From Scatomorpha stercorigallinarum (GTDB lineage: Bacteria; Bacillota; Clostridia; Oscillospirales; Oscillospiraceae), in assembly GCA_944387865.1 (NCBI GenBank), contig CALXGN010000009.1, forward strand, positions 16,398 to 80,397: a DNA stretch of 64,000 nucleotides, in the 5' to 3' direction. Within the stretch, counting starts at the first letter, position 1, and every line of letters begins with the position of its first letter. A model generated the notes under the pieces. The model saw only the letters and a list, made by a program, of their open reading frames with translations, searched no databases and was not told the DNA's origin. Below, one piece after another: positions 19,920 to 29,023 of this stretch. The translations under genes and the position numbers were made by a program.

Positions 19920-20007
19920 GCGTCGGCGCAAAGTCCGCTCGACTCCGTTTCCGGCGGCAGGCTTCGCCTTTTGCCGAAAACTGCGTCCGTTCCCTTGCGC
20001 CTCCTTT

Positions 20008-20048
20008 CAAGATCGCGACCGCTTTGCTGGGCCGCGATCTTGTTTTTT
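20008..20048 (+). terminator. Terminator downstream of tRNA-Gly
   Basis: CAAGATCGCG pairs with CGCGATCTTG (ending 20042) and is followed by TTTTTT. It lies about 90 bases after the tRNA. Confidence 0.8.
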
Positions 20049-20091
20049 CTGCCATCGCCGGCGGGGGACTGTTGGGGGGCCTGCGGGCACG

Positions 20092-20123
20092 ATGCCCCAT
20101 TTTGCGAAAGCAAAATGGGGCAT
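20092..20123. terminator. Hairpin at the 3' side of the XRE gene
   Basis: ATGCCCCATTTTGC and its exact complement flank a GAAA tetraloop. It lies between the tRNA terminator and the end of the leftward XRE gene and may end that transcript, though it lacks a long T-run. Confidence 0.55.
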
Positions 20124-20150
20124 TTATACGCCGCGCGCTGGCGCGGGCGG

Positions 20151-20489
20151 TCAATTTTCTTCCAGCAGTTCCAAAATACTCAAAACGTGCTGTTTCAACA
20201 GCTGCTGCCTGTTTTTTGGCAGGCGGGAGTAAAACCCCAACGCTTCCAGGCAGCGCACGGCGCTATCACGCGCGGATGGCGGCGGGGCGCCGAACACGAG
20301 CTCGTCCAGCGTGAGGCCGGCGGCGTTGGCGATGCGTATCAGCGTGTCGGCGCTGGCCTCGCCGCGGGTGGCGACGGATTGCAGCGTGCTGCGCGGGATG
20401 TCGAGGGCCTGGGCGAACTCGCACTGGGTCATGCCGCGTTCGCGCTGAAGACGCCGCAGCGTCTCGGATAGATTGTTCTTCCGCTGCAT
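20151..20489 (-). CDS. XRE-family (HTH_3) transcriptional regulator
   Basis: This 112-residue protein has a Cro/CI-type helix-turn-helix at about residues 12-60 (GMTQCEFAQALDIPRSTLQSV) and a C-terminal helical tail. The frame opens 8 codons earlier, but ATG 20489 fits the family start. Three similar palindromic sites lie just upstream (20518-20574), as expected for autoregulation. No toxin-like partner is adjacent. The target genes are unknown. Confidence 0.85.
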   Translation of the reverse strand: MQRKNNLSETLRRLQRERGMTQCEFAQALDIPRSTLQSVATRGEASADTLIRIANAAGLTLDELVFGAPPPSARDSAVRCLEALGFYSRLPKNRQQLLKQHVLSILELLEEN

Positions 20490-20517
20490 CGCCGTCACCT
20501 CCCATGCTGTCATAATA

Positions 20518-20574
20518 GCACATTATTCGACAAATATAATGCCGATTATTTGGCTATAATGACGAATATTCGGC
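20518..20574. promoter_or_regulatory. Triplet of operator-like palindromes upstream of the XRE gene
   Basis: Three 14-base sites at 20518-20531, 20541-20554 and 20561-20574 fit the consensus GCCGAATATTCGGC with about 10, 11-12 and 12-13 matches. They are spaced 23 and 20 bases apart, about two helical turns. Confidence 0.6.
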
Positions 20575-20617
20575 AAACAGCGGCGTTGCTGGCGGACAGG
20601 GGCTTTGAACGCAAAGA

Positions 20618-20645
20618 GGCCGCGGGAGATGTTTTTCCCGCGGCC
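20618..20645 (-). terminator. Terminator of the maltooligosaccharide operon
   Basis: GGCCGCGGGA pairs with TCCCGCGGCC about 20 bases after the MalG-type stop; a short T-run follows on the minus strand. Confidence 0.6.
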
Positions 20646-20664
20646 CTGTTTACATGCGCTTTTT

Positions 20665-21522
20665 TCAGCCCTTGATGCCCCCGGCCTGCAGCCCGGAGAC
20701 GAAGAACTTCTGGCAGCAGATGAACACGATGAGCACCGGTATCAGGCTGGAAACGCTCATGGCGAATACGTAGCCCCACTGGGTGAACTGGTGCTGCCCA
20801 AAGAAACCGGAGATGGCGATGGGCAGCGTGCGCTTGAGGTCGTCGTTGATGACGGTCATCGCCCAGGTGAACTCCTCCCAGGCGGTGAGGAAGTTGAAGA
20901 TGCTGACGCTCGCTATGGCCGGGCTGGCGAGCGGGCAGATCACCTTGAAGAACACGGCGAACACGCTGCCGCCGTCCATATACACGGCCTCGTCGTACTC
21001 GCGCGGTATGCCCTCTATGTATCCCTTTATCATGAAAGTGGAGAAGGGTATCACCCACGCGACGTAAAACGGCACAAGGCCGAAGAGCCTGTTCGTCAGC
21101 TTGAGGAAGGTGGCCAGCTGGTACTGCGTCAGTATCAGCGTGGTGCCGGGGATGATCATGGTGCCGATGACGAGGCCGAAAAGCAGCCTGCGGCCCGGGA
21201 AGCGGAAGCGTGCGAGGCAGAAGGCCAGCGCCGTGGCGATAAAGGCCGCTATCACGACGGTGAGGAGCGTGACGGCCACGCTGTTGAGGAAATTCAGGTA
21301 AAACTTTTCCTGCGTGAAAATGTACTGGTAATTCTCGGCCGTGAGCTCCTCCAGCGTGGGCAGGAAACGCGGCGGGAACTCATAGAGCGCGCCGTTGGGC
21401 TTGAGCGAGGTGCTGACCATGTAGACCATCGGCAGTATGCTGACGGCGCCGCCGATGAGCAGCAGCAGGTACTGCACGGCCAGCGAGGCGCTGCGCTTTG
21501 TGAGCTTGTGTCTTCTTGTCAT
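20665..21522 (-). CDS. ABC sugar transporter permease, MalG type
   Basis: The 285-residue inner-membrane protein has six hydrophobic helices and the EAA loop EAVYMDGGSVFAVFFKVICP that docks the ATPase. It belongs to the carbohydrate uptake CUT1 family. It is the last gene of the leftward locus and starts 13 bases after the MalF-type gene. No ATPase gene is present; a shared MsmX-like ATPase elsewhere is presumably used. Confidence 0.93.
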   Translation of the reverse strand: MTRRHKLTKRSASLAVQYLLLLIGGAVSILPMVYMVSTSLKPNGALYEFPPRFLPTLEELTAENYQYIFTQEKFYLNFLNSVAVTLLTVVIAAFIATALAFCLARFRFPGRRLLFGLVIGTMIIPGTTLILTQYQLATFLKLTNRLFGLVPFYVAWVIPFSTFMIKGYIEGIPREYDEAVYMDGGSVFAVFFKVICPLASPAIASVSIFNFLTAWEEFTWAMTVINDDLKRTLPIAISGFFGQHQFTQWGYVFAMSVSSLIPVLIVFICCQKFFVSGLQAGGIKG

Positions 21523-21535
21523 GATAAACGCCTCC

Positions 21536-22423
21536 TCAGGCCGCGTCGCGGTTCTTCATGGCCTTGAACTGCAATATGGCGAGGAAGATCAGCGTCACGG
21601 CGACGATGAAGGAGAGCGCCGCGGCGTAGCCGAACTCGCCGGAGTTGAAGGCCTTGCTGTACATCCAGGTGAGGATGACCTCCGTTTCGTGCATGGGCTT
21701 GCCGTCCGTGATCATCTTGATGGAGGTGAACACGTTGAAGCCGCCGATGGTGAGCATCACCAGCGCGAAGAGTATGGTGGGCTTGATGCTGGGCAGGGTG
21801 ATGTAGAAAAACTTCGTGAACGGGCCGCAGCCGTCCATCTCCGCGGATTCATAGAGCTCGCCGGGCACGCTCTGCAGCGCCGCCAGGAACACGACCAGGT
21901 TCCAGCCCACGCCCTTCCAGATGCCCAGCAGCATGGCCACCGTCATGCCGCCCCAGCGCGTATCGAGCCAGCGGACGTTGGACTCCGTCAGATGCAGGAC
22001 GTTCGTCAGCAGGTAGTTGAGCATGCCCTCGGTGTTGAAGATATAGCGGAACACCAGCGAGACGATGACCCACGAAGTGATGACCGGCAGGTAATAGATG
22101 ACGCGGAACGTTACGCGGAAGCGCGGGATGGAGTTGATGAGCACGGCCGCGAGCAGGCCCAGCGCCATCTGCGCCGGCACGGTGATCACGGTGTAGACGA
22201 TGGTGTTCGTGAAGGATATCCAGAACGTCCTGTCCGTGAGCACCGCTTTGTAATTTGCAAGGCCCGCGAAGCCGTGCTCGAACATATTGGCGCGGTCCCA
22301 TTCGAGGAAGCTCATAATGAAGAGCTTGACGATGGGATAAATGGTGAAAATAGCGAACACCGCGATCCCCGGCAGCAGCAATGCGCCGAGCTGGATGCGG
22401 TTCCGCCGCGGCTTGAGTTCCAT
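21536..22423 (-). CDS. ABC sugar transporter permease, MalF type
   Basis: The 295-residue membrane protein has six helices and the EAA loop near LYESAEMDGCGPFTKFFYI. It is the partner of the MalG-type permease in a CUT1 uptake system. About 100 bases separate it from the binding-protein gene; the spacer carries no clear terminator. Confidence 0.93.
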   Translation of the reverse strand: MELKPRRNRIQLGALLLPGIAVFAIFTIYPIVKLFIMSFLEWDRANMFEHGFAGLANYKAVLTDRTFWISFTNTIVYTVITVPAQMALGLLAAVLINSIPRFRVTFRVIYYLPVITSWVIVSLVFRYIFNTEGMLNYLLTNVLHLTESNVRWLDTRWGGMTVAMLLGIWKGVGWNLVVFLAALQSVPGELYESAEMDGCGPFTKFFYITLPSIKPTILFALVMLTIGGFNVFTSIKMITDGKPMHETEVILTWMYSKAFNSGEFGYAAALSFIVAVTLIFLAILQFKAMKNRDAA

Positions 22424-22520
22424 ACCCGCTCCTTTCTCCGTAAAAGCGGCAGCCGGAACGCCGCGCGGCGCGGCGGCCCGGCTGCACAGTTGCCTTTTTT
22501 AAGGGATTCTGATATAATAT

Positions 22521-23834
22521 TTACCCGGCGAGCATCGCATCCACATCCGCGGCCAGCGCGTCGAGCGTGCTCTGGGCGTCCGCCCCGTTCACGATGATGT
22601 CGGTGACGGCGTTGGTCAGCGCGCTGTCAAAGTCCGACCAGCAGGCAATGGGCGGGCGGGCCTTGGCGGTGGTGATGGCCTCCAGGAAGGGCGCGTAGTC
22701 CTGTGCGGCGACGGTGTCGCTCTCGAGGGCGGCGGTGTTGACGGGGATCTGCCCGCACTGGGCCATCTGCTCCTGCGCCCACTCGCCGGTCATGAACTTC
22801 ATGAACTCCCAGGCACCTTCCTTGTTCGGCGTGTCGAACATGGCGATGTCCTCGCCGCCGAGCACGGAGATGGAGCCGGCCTCGCCGGCGGGCATGTCGC
22901 ACATGCCGTACTCAAAGTCGGGGTAGGCCCCGTCCATCTCGGCGGTCTTCCAGGGGCCTTCGAGCAGCATCATGTAGCGCCCGGTGCCGAAGCCGTCGGT
23001 CATCGGGATGTCGCCGCTGTTGAAGCCGGTGAGCTGGCCGTTCGCGTAGAGGTCGGCGAGCATCTGCACGGCGGCCACGGTCTTTTCGCTGTTGAGATAG
23101 CCCGTCGCCACGGTGTAGTCCTCGTTGGTTATCTCGCCGCCCATGCTCCAGATGTAGGGCAGGATGTTCCATCCGGCGAGCGCGGGCTCGTTGAGGCCCC
23201 AGACCTGCTGGCCGTTCTCGTTCGTGCCGGAGAGCGCGGCGATGGCGGCGAGCATATCGTCGATGGTCGCGGGCGGCTCCAGCCCGGCGTCGGCAAAGGC
23301 CTGGGCGTTATAGAACATGATCTTGGAATTGGTGTTGAGCGCGAGGGCGTAGTTGTGCCCGTCCACCTCGCCGGTGCTCATGGCGCTGGGTAGCAGCCCG
23401 GCGGCGACGTCGGCGAAGTCCGTCATCTCTTCATCGAGGGCGACGAGTATGCCCATCTCCTCAAACTCGGGCACCCAGGCGATGTCAAGGCGCGCGACGT
23501 CGGGCAGCGTGTCGCTGCTGGCGCTGATGATTATTTTGTCGTGCAGGTCCTGCCACTCGTGGGAGACGGCGTTGACCTTGTACTCGGGATGCTCCTCCTC
23601 GAATTTGGGGATGAGCACATTCATAAGGGTTTCATTCTCCGCGGACTGGGCGCTGTAGTGGTGCCAGAAGTTGATCGTGGTGGGCTCTACGGCGGGCTCC
23701 TGCACGGGCGCTTCGCTCTCCTGCGGAGGTGAACTGGTGTCTGGCGCTTCCTGGCCGCAGGCTGTTAATGCCGCAATCATCAACAGCATGGCCAGTGCAA
23801 GCGCCAGCATTTTTGCAAAGCTCTTCTTTTTCAT
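22521..23834 (-). CDS. Extracellular sugar-binding lipoprotein (family 1)
   Basis: The 437-residue protein has a lipoprotein signal (MKKKSFAKM..., lipobox LTAC with Cys26) and a family 1 solute-binding fold with the NFWHHYS opening. ATG 23834 has a GAGGT site; the frame runs on upstream through the end of the GH13 gene, but that part is not protein-like. It delivers sugar, probably maltodextrin given the neighbouring GH13 enzyme, to the two permeases. Confidence 0.92.
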   Translation of the reverse strand: MKKKSFAKMLALALAMLLMIAALTACGQEAPDTSSPPQESEAPVQEPAVEPTTINFWHHYSAQSAENETLMNVLIPKFEEEHPEYKVNAVSHEWQDLHDKIIISASSDTLPDVARLDIAWVPEFEEMGILVALDEEMTDFADVAAGLLPSAMSTGEVDGHNYALALNTNSKIMFYNAQAFADAGLEPPATIDDMLAAIAALSGTNENGQQVWGLNEPALAGWNILPYIWSMGGEITNEDYTVATGYLNSEKTVAAVQMLADLYANGQLTGFNSGDIPMTDGFGTGRYMMLLEGPWKTAEMDGAYPDFEYGMCDMPAGEAGSISVLGGEDIAMFDTPNKEGAWEFMKFMTGEWAQEQMAQCGQIPVNTAALESDTVAAQDYAPFLEAITTAKARPPIACWSDFDSALTNAVTDIIVNGADAQSTLDALAADVDAMLAG

Positions 23835-23848
23835 GACGTACCTCGCTT

Positions 23849-25645
23849 TCATTTTTTGATAAATATTTTCACGGAACGCGCGGGGACCGTGACGGACAGC
23901 GTCCCCGTATATCCCGCGTTGTACGCATCCCGCGCGGCGTAAGGCGCGGGCCTGGACACGAGCGCCTCGCCGGAGAACGCCTCGCGCCACTCGCCGCCGG
24001 CCTCCGGCACCGCGGCCGCGGCGGAAAGCGGGCGGCCGCCGGCGTTTATCACCGTCAGCACGCTCTCGCCGCCGCACGTGCGGCAATAGCCGCAGGCGTT
24101 GGCCCCGTCGTCCGCGAGGGCGATGTGGAAATCGCCGCCTGTCAGGGCCTTGGAGCCCTTCCGCAGCGCTATGAGCCGCCTGTACCAGCCGTATGGCTCC
24201 GCCCGGCGCCCGGCGCGCTCCCAGTCCATGGCCCGGCGGCAGTCCGGGTCGTTTTCGCCCTCCATGCCTATCTCGTCGCCGTAATAGACGGCGGGGCAGC
24301 CGGGGAAGGTCATCTGTAACGCCACCGCCAGCCGGTGGCGTTCCCTGTCGCCGCCGCAGAGCGTGAGGAAGCGGGGCGTGTCGTGGCTGTCGAGCGGGTT
24401 GTACATGCGCAGCGCCGTCTCATAGGGGTAGAGCGAGAGCAGCCGGTTGGCGCGGTGGGCAAATTCCACGGCGCTTATTTTGCCGAGGGCCAGCCAGTCG
24501 CGCGCGGCGTCCCGGAAGAGGTAGTTCATGGCCGCGTCCAGCCGCCCCGGCTCTATGAGCTTGCCCGCGTCGCCCCAGGCCTCGCCTATCAGCACGCAGC
24601 CGGGGAACTCGCGCTTCAGCTCGTAGGAGAACTCGTCCCAGAAGCTGACGGGCACCTCGTCGGCCACGTCCAGGCGCCAGCCGTCGGCGCCGGTCTCGCG
24701 CAGCCAGTGCTTGCCCACGGCGATGAAATAGCGCCGCGCCTCCGGGTCGGAGAGGTCTATCTTCGGCATCCACTTGTAGTGCCCCACGCAGTCGTAGCTG
24801 CAGGGGTCGGGCCGGGCGGGCCAGGAATTGACGAAGAACCAGCCTTTATAGCGCGAGAGCGCGCTGTTTTCCACCACGTCGTGAAAGGGCGGCCAGTAGA
24901 AGCCGCAGTGGTTGAAAACGCCGTCCAGCAGTACGCGGATGCCGCGCGCGTGCGCGCCGTCCACCAGCTGCCGGAGGTCCTCCGCCGTCCCGAAGGCCGG
25001 GTCTACGCTGTAGTAGTCTATGGTGTCGTACTTGTGGTTGGATATGGCGGCGAACACCGGCGTCAGGTACAGGCAGGTCGCCCCCAGGTCGGCTATGTAG
25101 TCGAGCTTGCCGGTTATCCCCCGGAGGTCGCCGCCCATGAAATTCTCGCGCGTCGGCGCGCTGCCCCAGGGCACGGCGCCCGGCGGGTCGAGCGACTCAT
25201 CGCCGTTGGCGAAGCGCTCGGGGAAGATCTGATAGTAGACCTGCTCGCTGCTCCAGCCGGGGGCGGCGTGCCCGTCCGGCAGGTTGGGCCAGAGGAATTC
25301 GAAAGAGCCCCCGTCCATCGGCGGCTCTTCGCGCTTGAAGCCCTCCGCATCCAGCCAGAGGCGCTCGCCGTCCACGCCCCTGAGTTCAAAACAGTAGCGT
25401 ATATAGGCCGCGATGCCCTCACAGCGCAGCTCCGCCGTGAAGTGGTCGCGCATGCCGTCCCGCAGCCCGGCGCGCATGGGCCTGCGCCGCCGGGCGGAGG
25501 GCTCCGTCTCATAGCGCCCCCAGTAAAGCACATCCACCTGCGCCATGTCGCCCGCCGCCGCGCTCAGGCGCAGGGAAAGCGTTTCCCGCGAGCGCGGCCA
25601 GGCGTACTCCAGCGTGGGCCGGTGGATGACCGCCGGCAAGTTCAT
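23849..25645 (-). CDS. GH13 alpha-glucosidase/neopullulanase (cyclomaltodextrinase type)
   Basis: The 598-residue protein has an N-terminal Alpha-amylase_N-like beta domain (about 1-120), then a GH13 barrel with DGVFNHCG, GWRLDVADEV (nucleophile Asp near 325), LIGEAWGD (Glu near 352) and LDSHDTPR (Asp near 420), and a C-terminal beta domain. This layout fits GH13_20 cyclomaltodextrinase/neopullulanase enzymes, which split maltooligosaccharides in the cytoplasm; no signal peptide is seen. ATG 25645 has a GGAGGGATGG site. It lies 13 bases after lacI-type and 14 bases before the lipoprotein gene. Confidence 0.9.
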   Translation of the reverse strand: MNLPAVIHRPTLEYAWPRSRETLSLRLSAAAGDMAQVDVLYWGRYETEPSARRRRPMRAGLRDGMRDHFTAELRCEGIAAYIRYCFELRGVDGERLWLDAEGFKREEPPMDGGSFEFLWPNLPDGHAAPGWSSEQVYYQIFPERFANGDESLDPPGAVPWGSAPTRENFMGGDLRGITGKLDYIADLGATCLYLTPVFAAISNHKYDTIDYYSVDPAFGTAEDLRQLVDGAHARGIRVLLDGVFNHCGFYWPPFHDVVENSALSRYKGWFFVNSWPARPDPCSYDCVGHYKWMPKIDLSDPEARRYFIAVGKHWLRETGADGWRLDVADEVPVSFWDEFSYELKREFPGCVLIGEAWGDAGKLIEPGRLDAAMNYLFRDAARDWLALGKISAVEFAHRANRLLSLYPYETALRMYNPLDSHDTPRFLTLCGGDRERHRLAVALQMTFPGCPAVYYGDEIGMEGENDPDCRRAMDWERAGRRAEPYGWYRRLIALRKGSKALTGGDFHIALADDGANACGYCRTCGGESVLTVINAGGRPLSAAAAVPEAGGEWREAFSGEALVSRPAPYAARDAYNAGYTGTLSVTVPARSVKIFIKK

Positions 25646-25658
25646 GCTCCATCCCTCC

Positions 25659-26693
25659 TCACGATCCGACCCCGGCACTGCGGGCGGTGGACGGGCGCTC
25701 CACGACGCGCGTGGAGAGCAGCACCTGGCGGATGCTCGAGCCCGGGTTTTCGATCTGGTTTATAAGTATCTCCGCCGCCTGTTCGCCGAGCTCGTAGGTG
25801 TCCACGTCCATACTGCTTATGCCCGGCTCGGCGAGGTCGGTCACCACGGTGTTGTCAAAGCTGAGTATGCCCAGGTCTTCGGGGACGCTCAGCCCTTCGC
25901 GCTTCGCCGCCCTCAGCGCGCCGAGGGCCACGATGTCGCTCCCGCAGAGCACGGCGTCCGGCCGGCCCGCCGACCTGAGCAATGCGCTTATGAGCGCAAC
26001 GGCGTTGTCTATCCCCGGTTCGGCATGTATTATGAGCGACTGGTCCACGCCCAGGCCGCTGGCGTCGAGCTCGCGGCAGTAGCCGGAGATGCGGTCGGCG
26101 TTGAAGGTCTCCTTGCCGGAGTGCGACACGAAGGCTATGCGCCTGTATCCGCGCTGCACGAGATGGCGCGTGGCCAGCACGCCGGCCTGGGTGTTGTTTA
26201 TGTCCACCCAACTGGTATCGGCGTCCCGCTCTTCGGTGCGGCCGAGGATGACGCAGGGGAAGCTGAGCTCGTCCAGCTTGGCAAGGAAAGCGCGGTCGAA
26301 CAGGGAGATGGGCAATATCACGCCGTCCACCTTGCGGCCCAGCGCCAGCCGCTCCGCGCTGGATATCCCGCCGCAGCTGGGAGACCCGTTCGTGACCACA
26401 AGGCTGTAGTCGTTGCGGTGGGCGGCGGTCTCAATGCCGTACACCGTGTTGTTGAAGAAGCTGTTCGCATATGAGCGCGCGTCCGCGACGTCTATCACCA
26501 GCGCGATGGCCCGCGGGGAGCCGTTGGCAAAGCTGCGCGCGAAGTCGTTCGGCACATACTTGAGCTCCTCCATCGCTTTTTTTATCCGCTGGGTCGTCTC
26601 CTCGGAGATGGTGCCCTTGTTGTTGAGCACGCGCGAGACCGTGGAGGCGGAAACGCCCGCCGCCCGCGCAACATCCTTTATCGTAGCCGCCAT
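25659..26693 (-). CDS. LacI-family transcriptional repressor
   Basis: The 344-residue protein has the LacI helix-turn-helix at 4-24 (IKDVARAAGVSASTVSRVL) and a periplasmic-binding-like sugar domain. It is the first gene of the leftward maltooligosaccharide locus. A perfect 18-base palindrome sits 9 bases before its start, so it very likely represses its own operon and is released by the transported sugar or its product. Confidence 0.95.
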   Translation of the reverse strand: MAATIKDVARAAGVSASTVSRVLNNKGTISEETTQRIKKAMEELKYVPNDFARSFANGSPRAIALVIDVADARSYANSFFNNTVYGIETAAHRNDYSLVVTNGSPSCGGISSAERLALGRKVDGVILPISLFDRAFLAKLDELSFPCVILGRTEERDADTSWVDINNTQAGVLATRHLVQRGYRRIAFVSHSGKETFNADRISGYCRELDASGLGVDQSLIIHAEPGIDNAVALISALLRSAGRPDAVLCGSDIVALGALRAAKREGLSVPEDLGILSFDNTVVTDLAEPGISSMDVDTYELGEQAAEILINQIENPGSSIRQVLLSTRVVERPSTARSAGVGS

Positions 26694-26702
26694 AGTTCCT
26701 CC

Positions 26703-26720
26703 TGAGCAAACGTTTGCTCA
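26703..26720. promoter_or_regulatory. LacI-type operator (perfect palindrome)
   Basis: TGAGCAAACGTTTGCTCA is a perfect palindrome around the CG step typical of LacI-family sites, placed in the leader of the LacI gene. Confidence 0.85.
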
Positions 26721-26826
26721 ATATTTATCGTCAATAATCTGCTGAGTAATCAATATAATAGTGCATGTTGCATAAAATGTGGCTCTGGTACTGTGCAATA
26801 TTGCGGGTGCACGGCCTTTTACTTAT

Positions 26827-26840
26827 GCAACCGTTTGACT
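26827..26840. promoter_or_regulatory. Second, weaker LacI-type operator
   Basis: GCAACCGTTTGAC is an imperfect version of the same CAAACGTTTG core, about 120 bases upstream of the first. The rest of the 26694-26930 spacer is AT-rich and holds no gene I can support. Confidence 0.5.
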
Positions 26841-26936
26841 AAATCTAAGTTATCACTTTCAAGCGGCAAAGTCAACAGGAATTTTCACTTTTCATCAAAA
26901 TTAAATGTGCGATGTGGACAAGGACGGCAAAAACAA

Positions 26937-26963
26937 AAAGGGCGCTTGCCGCAAGCGCCCTTT
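26937..26963 (-). terminator. Terminator of the 27.0 kb gene
   Basis: AAAGGGCGCTTG pairs with CAAGCGCCCTTT around CCG, and on the minus strand is followed by a T-rich tract (TTTTTGTTTTTG). Confidence 0.85.
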
Positions 26964-27000
26964 ACAGGGTCATCAGATGTTGGGATACGGTGCGATGAGC

Positions 27001-27630
27001 TCATCCGGCCAGCAGCCGGTCGATCTGCGAGATAACGGGCTTCAGCTCGCCGATGGCTTCCGTAAATTTCTCAGGCTCCGTTTCAATGCCAAAAACGGCG
27101 CCGTATGCCCCTGTTTCCGAAGACAGCTGTTTACTGAGTTCGCGGTACGCTTTGGACAGCTCGAGCTTCGTTTCGTCCGGCAGCTGAACAAGCTGCTCAT
27201 AGACGGGGGTCAAACACCTTACCGCGCTCCGCAGCGTGTCGTAGGCGTTATTATAAAAATCTTTGTCATCGTAGTTCGCGCGGCCTGCCGTGTATATGTT
27301 CCTCATCCTGGTGGGGAGGTCCCAGACGGCCCACAGCAGGGCATTCCGACTTTCCAGCCCGTCTTTGCTCAGCGCATCCTCCGCTTCGCCGCTCAGGTCG
27401 AGGGCCAGGTCGCCGGCGGAGCTGGCATAGATCCCCAACAGCCCTTGGGCCAGGCGCACATATGTAGCCCGAAAGGCGTGCTCCCGGTCGGCCAGGCGGC
27501 AGCGCTCAGCGGCAACGAAGCCCAGGGCCGCGGCTGTTATCAGCAGCAGTACCGAAAGGACAACGACAGCTATTTTTGCAGAGCGGCTGCATGACGGGGC
27601 GTGCCCGGTGTCAGGGGATTTGTTGGTCAT
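27001..27630 (-). CDS. One-TM membrane-anchored protein of unknown function
   Basis: The 209-residue protein has one hydrophobic segment at about 20-41 and then a helical domain of about 165 residues, probably outside the cell. There is no lipobox. I recognise no family. It is a single-gene unit with its own promoter, a GGAGGTGG ribosome site and a terminator. Its base composition is a little richer in AT than its neighbours. Confidence 0.7.
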   Translation of the reverse strand: MTNKSPDTGHAPSCSRSAKIAVVVLSVLLLITAAALGFVAAERCRLADREHAFRATYVRLAQGLLGIYASSAGDLALDLSGEAEDALSKDGLESRNALLWAVWDLPTRMRNIYTAGRANYDDKDFYNNAYDTLRSAVRCLTPVYEQLVQLPDETKLELSKAYRELSKQLSSETGAYGAVFGIETEPEKFTEAIGELKPVISQIDRLLAG

Positions 27631-27677
27631 TGTTTACCCACCTCCAGTATAATTATTTCAAGCGTTAGGATAACTTG

Positions 27678-27706
27678 AAAATATCATACATTGCATGTGA
27701 AGTCAA
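27678..27706 (-). promoter_or_regulatory. Promoter of the 27.0 kb gene
   Basis: On the minus strand TTGACT and TATTTT are 17 bases apart. Confidence 0.55.
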
Positions 27707-27819
27707 CGCTGAGCTGAGCGCTGAAGTCTCATCAGGAGGCTTGATTTTTTCGCTAAAGTGGTGCATAATTAAAAAAACGGAGGAAGCCGTTTTCGAGATG
27801 CTTGTAAGGAGGAATAGAC

Positions 27820-28839
27820 ATGTCCGATAATAAGCCTGTTCCCGGCACCGGCGGGGACCACTATATCCCGTATTCCGAGCGCAGCGGCCCCGAGTCCGTC
27901 GTGTTTTTCACCCGAGACCTCTCTGCCGCCGGCCTCATCAAGGCCTTTGAGCGCGTCAGCAGCGTCCTCGCGGGCAAGGTGGCGATAAAGCTGCACACCG
28001 GCGAGCCCCACGGGCCCAACATCATCCCCCGCCCCTGGGTGAAGGAGCTCATCGAGAAGGACATCCCCGGCGGCGTCATAGTGGAGACCAACACCTACTA
28101 TGACGGCGACCGCTACACCACCGAGGGCCACCGCAAGACGCTGAAGGTCAACGGCTGGGACTTCTGCCCCGTGGACATCCTCGACGAGGACGGCGCCGCC
28201 ATGTGGCCGCTGCACGGCGGCAAGTGGTTCAAGGAGATGAGCATCGGCCGCAACCTGAGCAAGTATGACTCCATGCTCGCCCTCACGCACTTCAAGGGCC
28301 ATGTGCGCGGCGGCTTTGGCGGCGCGAACAAGAACATCGCCATCGGCTGCGCCGACGGGCACGTTGGCAAGGCCATGCAGCACACGGCCGAGGGCAGCGA
28401 CAACATGTGGAGCATCGGCGACGAGGAGTTCATGGAGCGCATGGTCGAGGCCTCCAAGGCCGTGCTGGAGTTCTTCGGCGACAAGGTCTGCTATGTGAAC
28501 GTGATGCGCAACATGTCCGTGGACTGCGACTGCGACGGCGTGAACGCCGCCCCCGTGGTGACGCCCAACGTCGGCATCCTCGCTTCGCTGGATATGCTGG
28601 CCATCGACCAGGCCTGCATCGACCTGGTGTACGCCATGAAGCCGGAGGACAATCACGACCTGGTGGAGCGCATCGAGTCACGCCACGGGCTCAGGCAGCT
28701 CACCTATATGAAGGAGATGGGCATGGGCAACGACCGCTACAAGCTCATCGACATGGACAACGGCGACGTGGAGATCTGCGCCAAGGAGGCCGTGAAGGAC
28801 GTAAAGCCCTTCGTATCCGACTGCGGCTGCTGCCACTGA
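27820..28839 (+). CDS. DUF362 domain protein
   Basis: The 339-residue protein matches the DUF362 family, with the KVAIKLHTGEPHGPNI region, THFKGH and GGFGGANKNIAIGC motifs. DUF362 proteins often occur with ferredoxin domains; this one lacks CxxCxxC ferredoxin repeats but has a cysteine cluster in CDCDG and a DCGCCH C-terminus that could bind metal. The role is unknown. It is monocistronic, preceded by AAGGAGG. Confidence 0.85.
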   Translation: MSDNKPVPGTGGDHYIPYSERSGPESVVFFTRDLSAAGLIKAFERVSSVLAGKVAIKLHTGEPHGPNIIPRPWVKELIEKDIPGGVIVETNTYYDGDRYTTEGHRKTLKVNGWDFCPVDILDEDGAAMWPLHGGKWFKEMSIGRNLSKYDSMLALTHFKGHVRGGFGGANKNIAIGCADGHVGKAMQHTAEGSDNMWSIGDEEFMERMVEASKAVLEFFGDKVCYVNVMRNMSVDCDCDGVNAAPVVTPNVGILASLDMLAIDQACIDLVYAMKPEDNHDLVERIESRHGLRQLTYMKEMGMGNDRYKLIDMDNGDVEICAKEAVKDVKPFVSDCGCCH

Positions 28840-28878
28840 GCAAAAAAGCTCCCGGCGCAGGAAACTGTTTGATCTGAG

Positions 28879-28965
28879 ATTTTCGGCGGCGGCGTGTACG
28901 TCGCCGAAAATACCGCCCGCACAGCGGAGTGTGCGAACAAGGACCAGTCCGCAGACTGGTCCTTG
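28879..28965. repeat. Two hairpins downstream of the DUF362 gene
   Basis: ATTTTCGGCG/CGCCGAAAAT (28879-28911) and CAAGGACCAGTC/GACTGGTCCTTG (28938-28965) are strong stems with no gene between. The second is followed by a short T-rich stretch and could terminate the DUF362 transcript. Confidence 0.65.
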
Positions 28966-29023
28966 TTTGTGCGCGCAGCGGAGCGCAACGCCATCGTGCC
29001 GCGCAGCGGCACGGGGCTTATAT

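Noticed and set aside
19920..20007. Second tRNA or small RNA after tRNA-Gly
   Set aside because: No cloverleaf or other RNA fold was recognised; only a GC-rich stretch before the terminator.
23835..24086. N-terminal extension of the sugar-binding lipoprotein
   Set aside because: The frame is open but lies over the end of the GH13 gene; the lipoprotein signal at 23834 with a GAGGT site marks the real start.
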